The notes beneath the pieces were generated by a model. It was not told the DNA's origin and did not search any database. It saw only the letters and a list, made by a program, of their open reading frames with translations. Below are positions 57,990-64,000 of a DNA stretch of 64,000 bases, in pieces. Each line of letters starts with the position of its first letter. The stretch's first letter is position 1. This stretch comes from Polymorphobacter megasporae. Lineage in GTDB: Bacteria; Pseudomonadota; Alphaproteobacteria; Sphingomonadales; Sphingomonadaceae. A program made the position numbers and the translations under genes. The stretch is from positions 186,001 through 250,000 of the forward strand of contig NZ_CP081848.1 of NCBI RefSeq assembly GCF_018982885.2, given 5' to 3'.

Positions 57990-58624
57990 TCTTCCTCACC
58001 CTCGTCCGCCGCGATCTCGCGCTGGCGTTGCGGCGGCCGGGCACGCTCGTGCTGCCGGTGCTGTTCTTCGTCCTCGTTGGCGCGCTGTTTCCATTCGCGG
58101 TCGGCCCCGACGCGCGGCTGCTCGCTCGGATCGCTCCCGGCGTGGTCTGGGTCGCGGCGCTCCTCGCCAGCCTGCTGCCGGTCGAGACTTTGGTCGAACC
58201 CGACCGCGCCGACGGGACGCTCGACCAGATCGTCACGCGCGGCATCGCGCTCGAAGTGTGGGCGGCGGCGCGCCTCATCGCGCACTGGCTGGGCTTTGCC
58301 GGGCCGCTGCTGCTCGCGCTGCCGGTCGCAGGCATCCTGCTCGGCGTCCCGTTCGCGGTCATGGGCCAACTCGCGCTCGCCCTCCTCCTCGGCACCCCCG
58401 CGCTCGCCGCGCTCGCGCTGCTCGCCGCGAGCCTGACGACGGGGCTGCGCGGCGGCGGCGCGCTCGCCGGGCTGATCGCACTGCCGCTGGCGTTGCCGGT
58501 TTTGATCTTCGGCGTCGGGGTCGGCGGCGACGGCGCGCTCAAGCTCCTCACCGCGAGCAGCCTCGTCCTCGTCGCGCTTACGCCGTTCGCGGCGGCGGCG
58601 GCGCTGAAATCCGCGCTCGAATAG
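57986..58624 (+). CDS. ccmB: Haem exporter permease CcmB
   Basis: A 212-residue membrane protein with six TM helices, the permease partner of CcmA. The opening MIFLTLVRRDLALALRRPG and the cytoplasmic EPDRADGTLDQIVTRGIALE block are typical. It overlaps ccmA by 4 nt, so the ratio of the two should be fixed by translational coupling. A 90-bp gap and an unrelated gene separate it from ccmC. Confidence 0.94.
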   Translation: MIFLTLVRRDLALALRRPGTLVLPVLFFVLVGALFPFAVGPDARLLARIAPGVVWVAALLASLLPVETLVEPDRADGTLDQIVTRGIALEVWAAARLIAHWLGFAGPLLLALPVAGILLGVPFAVMGQLALALLLGTPALAALALLAASLTTGLRGGGALAGLIALPLALPVLIFGVGVGGDGALKLLTASSLVLVALTPFAAAAALKSALE

Positions 58625-58714
58625 ACAATTTGGTACATTGCGGGTGCAGCTTTCGCGGAGCATTAATGCCATCGTGCGGTCGGATCAGCCGGTGTCGCAC
58701 GGAGGGGATATTCG

Positions 58715-59218
58715 ATGACGCTCAAGATTTTCGCGCTCGCCGCCGCCTTCGGCCTCGCCGCCGCAGCCGCTCATGCCGCACCGCCCGCGCCGCAGGCCGT
58801 GACGCCGGTCAAGGGCATGAACTACGATTGCACCAAGGCCGGTAACAAGACCAAGGCCGCGTGCAAGAACGTGACCCCGGCAGGCGTGACCGCGACGACG
58901 CGGCCCGCGGTTCCCGCCGCGACGACGCCGGCGCCCGCGAAGGCGGCGATGAACTACGACTGCACCAAGGCTGGCAACAAGAATAAGGCAGCGTGCAAGA
59001 ACGTCGTCGTCCCGCCGGTCGTCGCCGCCAAGCCGACCGCACCGCTCGCCGCGACGCCGATGGCGGCCAAGCCAGCAATGGCAGCTGCGCCGCGGGCTGC
59101 CGCCGCGAAGCCGGCCAACCCGAACCTCGTCGCCGCGACGCAGAAGAACGGCAAGGTCGTTCACTACGATTGTTCGAAGGCGGGCAACAAGGACAAGACG
59201 GCGTGCAAGGCGGCGTGA
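58715..59218 (+). CDS. Secreted three-repeat protein of unknown function inside the ccm cluster
   Basis: A 167-residue protein: signal peptide (MTLKIFALAAAFGLAAAAAHA), then three copies of a motif YDCTKAGNKxKxACK at about residues 37-51, 80-94 and 151-165, each with two cysteines 12 residues apart, separated by Ala/Pro-rich linkers. Each repeat has the lysine- and cysteine-rich look of a small disulfide-bonded module. GGAGG is 9 nt upstream of the ATG. It sits between ccmB and ccmC, which suggests that it is expressed with cytochrome maturation, but this may be fortuitous. I do not recognise a named family. Confidence 0.75.
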   Translation: MTLKIFALAAAFGLAAAAAHAAPPAPQAVTPVKGMNYDCTKAGNKTKAACKNVTPAGVTATTRPAVPAATTPAPAKAAMNYDCTKAGNKNKAACKNVVVPPVVAAKPTAPLAATPMAAKPAMAAAPRAAAAKPANPNLVAATQKNGKVVHYDCSKAGNKDKTACKAA

Positions 59219-59287
59219 TTCGTGCCTGACGTCATGGCGTCGCGGCCGGGGTGCCAATCGCCGGCCGCGATGTTAAATGGATATCGC

Positions 59288-60022
59288 ATGCATCGCTTCG
59301 CCAATCCCGCCCGCTTCCTCCGCATCGCACGCGTCTGCACGCCGGTGCTGACGTTGAGCGGGCTCGTGCTCGCCGCGGTCGGGCTGTGGATCGGTCTGTT
59401 CGCGTCGCCGCCCGATTATCAGCAGGGCGACAGCGTTCGCATCATGTACGTTCATGTTCCCGCTGCGTGGCTGGCGAGCGGCGGCTACCTCGGCCTCGCT
59501 ATCGCCAGCGCCGTCGCGCTCGTCTGGCGGCACCCGCTCGCGGCGATCGCAGCGCGCGCGATCGCTCCGGTCGGCGCCTTGTTTACCGCCATCTGCCTCG
59601 TTACCGGCTCGCTGTGGGGCAAGCCGACGTGGGGGACGTACTGGGTGTGGGATGCGCGGCTGACGTCGATGCTCGTGCTGCTGTTCCTGTACATCGGCTA
59701 TCTCGCGCTCGCCGGTGCCGAGGATGAGCGCCACGGGGGCGATGTCACCCTCGGCCGCGGCGCGGCGATCCTCGCGCTCGTCGGCGTGGTCAACCTGCCG
59801 ATCATCAAGTTTTCGGTCGAATGGTGGAACACGCTCCACCAGGGGCCATCGATCACGCTGACCAAGTCGACGATCGATCCGGCGATGCTGCTGCCGCTGC
59901 TGACCTCGCTCGCGGGTTTCAGTCTGCTGTTCGGCGGCATCGTGCTGATGCGGATGCGCGCCGCGCTTGCCCGCCAAATGGTCGAGGCGCGCGGACGGCG
60001 GCTTGCGGAGGCTTACGCGTGA
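59288..60022 (+). CDS. ccmC: Haem exporter protein CcmC
   Basis: A 244-residue six-TM protein that loads haem onto CcmE. The tryptophan-rich periplasmic WWD segment is present: SLWGKPTWGTYWVWDARLTS. Two haem-ligand histidines flank it (YVHVPAAWLA and SVEWWNTLHQGPSI). ATG at 59288 is chosen; an earlier ATG at 59270 would add six residues. The stop overlaps ccmD (GTGA). Confidence 0.95.
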   Translation: MHRFANPARFLRIARVCTPVLTLSGLVLAAVGLWIGLFASPPDYQQGDSVRIMYVHVPAAWLASGGYLGLAIASAVALVWRHPLAAIAARAIAPVGALFTAICLVTGSLWGKPTWGTYWVWDARLTSMLVLLFLYIGYLALAGAEDERHGGDVTLGRGAAILALVGVVNLPIIKFSVEWWNTLHQGPSITLTKSTIDPAMLLPLLTSLAGFSLLFGGIVLMRMRAALARQMVEARGRRLAEAYA

Positions 60023-60147
60023 ACCACGCTGAATTCGTTTATCCGAGCTATGCGCTGACGATCGCCGGGATGGTCGGCGTCCTCGCGTGGAGCTGGCTGA
60101 CGATGCGGCGCGCCGAGGCCGCAGCAGCGAAGGCGAAGCGTCGATGA
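60019..60147 (+). CDS. ccmD: Haem exporter protein CcmD
   Basis: A 42-residue single-TM protein starting at a GTG inside the ccmC stop, with its own stop overlapping the ccmE ATG. After NHAEFVYPSYALTIAGMVGV come LAWSWLTMRR and a basic KAKRR tail: the standard small CcmD. It binds CcmC and CcmE and helps release haem-loaded CcmE. Confidence 0.9.
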   Translation: MNHAEFVYPSYALTIAGMVGVLAWSWLTMRRAEAAAAKAKRR

Positions 60148-60584
60148 GCAAATTGAAGCCGAAGCATCAGCGGCTCGTCCTGCTGTGTGCTGCTTTGATT
60201 ACGCTCGGTGGCGCAAGCACGTTGGCGCTGAGTGCGTTGGGCGACAAGGCGACGTATTTCTATGCGCCGAGCGATGTCTTCGCCCACGCCCCCGAACCCG
60301 GCACCGCGATCCGCCTCGGCGGGCTCGTCGAGCGCGGGTCGGTGGCGAAGCAATCCGACGGGTTGACGATCGCCTTCCGCGTCACCGACAACGCCCGCGA
60401 AGTCCCGGTGCGCTACACCGGCATCGTCCCCGACCTGTTCCGCGAGGGGCAGGGCGTGATTACCGAAGGGCGGTTCGGCCCCGGCGGCGTGTTCATGGCC
60501 GACACTGTCCTCGCCAAGCACGACGAGAAATACATGCCCCCCGAGGTCGCGGGGTCGCTTCACAAGGTCGGGCGCGTCGGTTGA
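60144..60584 (+). CDS. ccmE: Haem chaperone CcmE
   Basis: A 146-residue periplasmic haem chaperone: N-terminal TM anchor (LVLLCAALITLGGASTLALS) followed by a beta-barrel with the haem-binding His in LAKHDEKYMPPEV. It receives haem from CcmC and hands it to the cytochrome c lyase CcmF/H. The ATG at 60144 is inside the ccmD stop. Typical length. Confidence 0.95.
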   Translation: MSKLKPKHQRLVLLCAALITLGGASTLALSALGDKATYFYAPSDVFAHAPEPGTAIRLGGLVERGSVAKQSDGLTIAFRVTDNAREVPVRYTGIVPDLFREGQGVITEGRFGPGGVFMADTVLAKHDEKYMPPEVAGSLHKVGRVG

Positions 60585-60588
60585 GCCG

Positions 60589-61113
60589 ATGACCTTGTGG
60601 CGGCGACCGAGCCGCATTGTTGCCCCGGTCGCGCTGGGCTTGGCGGTAGTTCTGCTCGGCTATCGCTGGTCACAGCGTCCGGTCGACCACCCCGCAATCG
60701 GCGCGCCCTTCCCCCCGCTCGCGCTCGCCTCGCTGTCGGGCACACCGCCGCTGACCGACGCCGGGCTCCGCGCCGGACACGTCACGCTGGTCAATCTGTT
60801 CGCGTCATGGTGTGTGCCGTGCCGCGCCGAGGCACCTCAGCTAGCAGCGCTCCATGATGCGGGTCTCGTTATCGTCGGCATTGCCGTCCGCGATACGCCG
60901 GGCGACGCCGCCACGTTCATCGCGGCGACGCACAGCAAGTTCGACCATGTCGAGCTCGACCCGCACTCGGCGGTCCAAGCGGCGCTTGGCACGACCGGCA
61001 TTCCAGAAACCTGGGTCGTCGACGGGCACGGCTTCGTCCGCGCACGGTTCACCGGCGACCTGCACGCCGACGACCTGCCCGCGGTTCACGCGGCGGTCGC
61101 GGCGGCGTCGTAG
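60589..61113 (+). CDS. ccmG: Thiol:disulfide interchange protein CcmG/DsbE-like
   Basis: A 174-residue membrane-anchored thioredoxin-fold protein: N-terminal TM helix (PVALGLAVVLLGYRW), the WCVPC active site in VNLFASWCVPCRAEAPQLAA and the cis-Pro region TTGIPETWVVDG. It reduces apocytochrome c thiols before haem attachment. In most systems ccmF precedes ccmG; here ccmG follows ccmE after only 4 bp and no ccmF, ccmH or ccmI is found on either side. Confidence 0.9.
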   Translation: MTLWRRPSRIVAPVALGLAVVLLGYRWSQRPVDHPAIGAPFPPLALASLSGTPPLTDAGLRAGHVTLVNLFASWCVPCRAEAPQLAALHDAGLVIVGIAVRDTPGDAATFIAATHSKFDHVELDPHSAVQAALGTTGIPETWVVDGHGFVRARFTGDLHADDLPAVHAAVAAAS

Positions 61114-61116
61114 GCG

Positions 61117-61338
61117 CTACTTGCCGCGCCCGGTCGTCTCCTGAAGCTCGTCGATGCGCAACGAGGCATCGGCCTTGGTCAGCTCGGGATCGAACTCCTC
61201 GTGCGCCTCTTCGCTCAGCGTCTTGAGATACGACGCCTGCGCCCCGGTCATCGGCTCGGCCCCCGTCGTCCAGTCGTGCGGATCCTTCTCCGCGTTCGAC
61301 GTCGGGTTGGTCTTCGGGTTGGCGGTTTCGTCGGCCAT
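61117..61338 (-). CDS. DUF3072 domain protein
   Basis: A 73-residue soluble acidic protein. The C-terminal two-thirds, DWTTGAEPMTGAQASYLKTL, FDPELTKADASLRIDELQ and the end TGRGK, are the DUF3072 signature seen widely in alphaproteobacteria. AAGGAGA lies 7 nt before the ATG. Function unknown. It is convergent with ccmG, whose stop is 3 bp away. Confidence 0.9.
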   Translation of the reverse strand: MADETANPKTNPTSNAEKDPHDWTTGAEPMTGAQASYLKTLSEEAHEEFDPELTKADASLRIDELQETTGRGK

Positions 61339-61404
61339 TGTCGGTCTCCTTTGATCGACAAGAAAACCGGCTAGACCCGATGATGTTCCTTTTTCGTTCG
61401 TGCG

Positions 61405-64000
61405 TCAGAATTTCGCACGGACGGTTACCCCGAAGGTCCGCGGCTCGGCGGGAAAGACGATATACAGCTGGTTCGTCGAGGTGCCGTACTTCGCCGTGGC
61501 GTTGATCGTGCCGCCGCCCTGAAGCGGGGCGTCGGCGGCAACCTGCTGGTATTGCTGGTTGAGCAGGTTCTGCGACCAGAGCTCAATGCCGTAGCGATGC
61601 CCCTTGCCGTACAGCCCGATCCGCGCGTTGACGAGGATGAAGCCGTTCTGCATTTTCTCGGCGTCGAGGTCCGAGCCGGTGTTGAGGTCAGACTGGTAGC
61701 GGAAGTCGAGATACGCCAGCGCGGAGAAGTTCTCGTCGATCGCCGGGGTCCACGCCACCGATCCCGTCGTCGTATAGACCGAGGCGTTCGACAACTGGCT
61801 GCCGGGCAACTGGAACAGCGTCGGGGCGAGCGGGATGCCGCCGAGCCCGGTCAGGTTCTTCGCGTATTTCGTATCCTGGTAGGTGAAGCCCGCGGTGAAG
61901 GTGACGTCCTTCGCCGGATAGATGAACGCCTCGAGCTCGGCACCCTTCGAAACGACGCCCGGTCGCGCCCGGTTCGACGCGCACGTCACCGTGGTCGCGA
62001 CGGTGTTGGTCCCGCCGGCAACGCTGTCGGCGCAGCCCTGGATGTTGGTCACCTCGAAATTGACGCCGTTGAAGGTGTTGAGCTGGAACTGGTCGAACTC
62101 CTCGTAGAACAGCGCGCCGTTGAGCTTGAACTGGCGCAGGTCGAGCTTCGCGCCGAGCTCGTAGTTGGTGACGAGTTCGGGTTCGAAGCGCAGGTTCGAC
62201 GCCTGAGGCTTGGCGGCGTTGAGTGCCGACGTGTCGAGGTTGAACCCGCCCGCCTTATACCCGCGTGAGTAGGACGCGTAGGTCAGGACCGCTTTCGACG
62301 GCTTGTACGACAAGATCGCGGCACCGGTGACGCGGTCCTCGTTCTTCGTCGCACCGGGGTCGGTCGCGGTGGTGAAGCCGGTCCCGCTCGTGCCGTTGAT
62401 CGCGCACGGCAGCCCGCCCAGCGCGGCGAGCGGCGACGCCCGCAGCGCCGCGCAGAAAATGTTGTTGTGGTTGAAGCTCGTATCGAGCGTCTTCTGTTCG
62501 TTGGTGTAGCGCGCGCCGATCGTCAGCAGGAGTTTGTCGGGGACGATGCTGATGACGTTGTGGGTAAAGAAGGCATAGTTGCGGCTCGTCTGGTCGAACA
62601 CGTCGCGGACGACGCCGGTGCCGCCGAACAGCGGCGATGCCGTGGGAAAGCCGATCGCGTTGGCCACCGAACGGAAGCCGCCGATTGAATTCGCGGGCGA
62701 CGACAGGCCCGACAGCAACGCGATCTGCCCCTTGACCGACGCCGGCACCGCCGCGCTGCCGAGCAACGCCGCCGCGGTCGTCCGGTTGAAGCAGCTCGAG
62801 TCGGCGACGTTGACCAATGCCGCGCCGACGCCGAGCGCGCGGGCGAAATTGTCGGCGAGGACGCAATTCGAATAGCGTTCGGCATCGGCCCCGAACTTCA
62901 GGTCGTCACGCACCGTCAGGTTCTCATGGGCGTAATAGGCGCCGACGAGGAAATCGAGGTGGTTGGCGAATGCGGTCCCCTGAAGGCGGAGTTCCTGGGT
63001 GAATGTCTTGAACTTGCGGTCGAGATCGTTGCGGCGAAGGATGTCGAGGTTTTCGAAATCGGCGTCGGAGCCGTTGTTCGCCTCATAGACCCGGTACGCG
63101 CTGATCGAGGTCAGCTTGACCGCGCCGAGATCCCAGTTGACCTCGCCCGACAGGCCGAAATCCTTGCTCCGCTGGTGATAATTGACCCCCGGGGTGATCG
63201 AGTCGAAGCGGCTGAACGGGGTGCTGCCGGTCGACTGGTTGATGACGCCGCCGAGCGCGTTGATGATCGGGATCAGGCTGTTCGGCGACGACACGAGATT
63301 GCCCTGTGCGTCGCGCGACAGGTTACGTGCTGGGCTGAGGAACGCCGCCGCGCAGCATTCCTCGGCCTTGTGGCTGTAATCGCCGATCAGCCGGATATTG
63401 AGGTCGTCGGTCGGCTTGATCAGCAACTGCCCGCGAATCAGGTAGCGGTCGCGGTCACCGGTCTTGCGCCCCGAGATCGAGTCGGTGAGCAGAAGCCCGT
63501 CGCGCTTGACGTAGACGCCGTCGATCCGCGCCGCGATCTTGTCGCCGACGACCGGCCCGGTGACGCTGCCCGCGAGGCGGTAATAATTGAAGTTGCCGTA
63601 GCTTGCTTCGGCATTGCCTCCGAGGTCGAACGACGGCCCCTTGGTGATGATGTTGATCAGCCCCGCCGAGGCGTTGCGCCCGAATAGCGTCCCCTGCGGT
63701 CCGCGCAGGACCTCGATGCGGTCGACCTCGCCGAGTTCGGTCAAGCCGACGCCGGTCCGGCTGCGATAGACGCCGTCGATAAACACCGCGACCGACGATT
63801 CGAGCCCCGGATTTTCGCCGACCGTGCCGATGCCGCGGATCCGCGCGACCCCCGAGGCTTCGTTGGTCGCCGACGAGACGAGCAGCGACGGCGCGAGCTG
63901 GTTCAATTGGCGGATATCGCTGCCGCCCGAATTCTGCAGCTGTTCGGCCGAGACCGCGCTGACCGCGATCGGCACGTCGGACAGAACCTGGCTGCGGCGC
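61405..64000 (-). CDS. TonB-dependent outer-membrane receptor (5' end outside window)
   Basis: About 865 residues are visible; the signal peptide and TonB box lie beyond the right edge. The plug domain has the expected SDVPIAVSAVSAEQLQNSGG, IRGIGTVGENPGLESSVAVF, VYRSRTGVGLTELGEVDRIE and LRGPQGTLFGRNASAGLIN. The barrel ends with the terminal PRTFGVTVRAKF. An outer-membrane protein of the sphingomonad-type Ttr/FecA-unlike group, which typically takes up siderophores, carbohydrates or plant aromatics; the ligand cannot be told from sequence. No regulator or periplasmic partner is in view. Confidence 0.94.
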   Translation of the reverse strand, partial: RRSQVLSDVPIAVSAVSAEQLQNSGGSDIRQLNQLAPSLLVSSATNEASGVARIRGIGTVGENPGLESSVAVFIDGVYRSRTGVGLTELGEVDRIEVLRGPQGTLFGRNASAGLINIITKGPSFDLGGNAEASYGNFNYYRLAGSVTGPVVGDKIAARIDGVYVKRDGLLLTDSISGRKTGDRDRYLIRGQLLIKPTDDLNIRLIGDYSHKAEECCAAAFLSPARNLSRDAQGNLVSSPNSLIPIINALGGVINQSTGSTPFSRFDSITPGVNYHQRSKDFGLSGEVNWDLGAVKLTSISAYRVYEANNGSDADFENLDILRRNDLDRKFKTFTQELRLQGTAFANHLDFLVGAYYAHENLTVRDDLKFGADAERYSNCVLADNFARALGVGAALVNVADSSCFNRTTAAALLGSAAVPASVKGQIALLSGLSSPANSIGGFRSVANAIGFPTASPLFGGTGVVRDVFDQTSRNYAFFTHNVISIVPDKLLLTIGARYTNEQKTLDTSFNHNNIFCAALRASPLAALGGLPCAINGTSGTGFTTATDPGATKNEDRVTGAAILSYKPSKAVLTYASYSRGYKAGGFNLDTSALNAAKPQASNLRFEPELVTNYELGAKLDLRQFKLNGALFYEEFDQFQLNTFNGVNFEVTNIQGCADSVAGGTNTVATTVTCASNRARPGVVSKGAELEAFIYPAKDVTFTAGFTYQDTKYAKNLTGLGGIPLAPTLFQLPGSQLSNASVYTTTGSVAWTPAIDENFSALAYLDFRYQSDLNTGSDLDAEKMQNGFILVNARIGLYGKGHRYGIELWSQNLLNQQYQQVAADAPLQGGGTINATAKYGTSTNQLYIVFPAEPRTFGVTVRAKF

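Overview
The window is high-GC, densely packed bacterial chromosome. It looks like an alphaproteobacterium of the sphingomonad type. The reasons are a PEP-CTERM protein ending in a PEPAMWGLLVVGFGMVGF-like anchor, a large TonB-dependent receptor, a psp operon of alphaproteobacterial style, an alphaproteobacterial J-domain protein with an N-terminal Cys/His cluster, a DUF3072 protein and a DUF6481-like protein. Nearly everything is core or near-core chromosome. I see no insertion sequence, prophage, integron, CRISPR array, rRNA or tRNA gene.

Layout. 1-6.5 kb: typA (cut by the left edge), a RodZ-like protein, cpoB, tilS and ftsH. 6.5-8.7 kb: a less dense patch with an orphan small protein, a gene-poor stretch and a PEP-CTERM surface protein behind a 12-bp inverted repeat. 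8.7-16 kb: a replication/repair block on the minus strand (dnaN, a YjbR protein, a frameshifted Uma2 gene, an iron-sulfur photolyase, recF, gyrB). 16-20.5 kb: a beta-helix lipoprotein, an omega-aminotransferase with both 3-oxoacid CoA-transferase subunits, and a phosphoglycerate-mutase-like phosphatase. 20.5-29 kb: an exopolysaccharide locus (Wzi-like porin, YjbE/GfcA-like, YjbF/GfcB-like and YjbH-like proteins, manC), then a shortened GDP-mannose-dehydratase-like gene coupled to an LplT-like transporter. 29-34.3 kb: DUF937, J-domain protein, GlpQ-like phosphodiesterase, a second Wzi paralogue, two hotdog thioesterases and sufE.

34.3-38.7 kb is the most unusual region. It is an extended phage-shock (psp) operon read leftwards from a near-consensus sigma-54 promoter, with pspF divergent. 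Besides pspA, pspB and pspC it has a 43-residue secreted peptide gene in front and five small membrane/coiled-coil genes behind. Most of these, and PspC itself, end in a related C-terminal helix (LExIVTD...LAxEIDxLR) that resembles the PspB C-terminus. I infer an expanded family of PspB-like partners.

38.7-50.8 kb: sodB, the cytochrome bc1 operon petABC closed by a long hairpin, mtnP-apt, an LGFP-repeat protein, ychF, an ankyrin protein, pth-rplY, a serine hydrolase, a TraB/GumN protein and a TMEM175-like channel. 50.8-57 kb: glyQ-glyS and ppdK. glyS carries an in-frame palindromic repeat of about 150 bp that adds roughly 50 residues. 57-61 kb: yciB and a cytochrome c maturation cluster ccmA-B-C-D-E-G without ccmF or ccmH, with an unrecognised three-repeat secreted protein inserted between ccmB and ccmC. 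61-64 kb: DUF3072 and a TonB-dependent receptor cut by the right edge.
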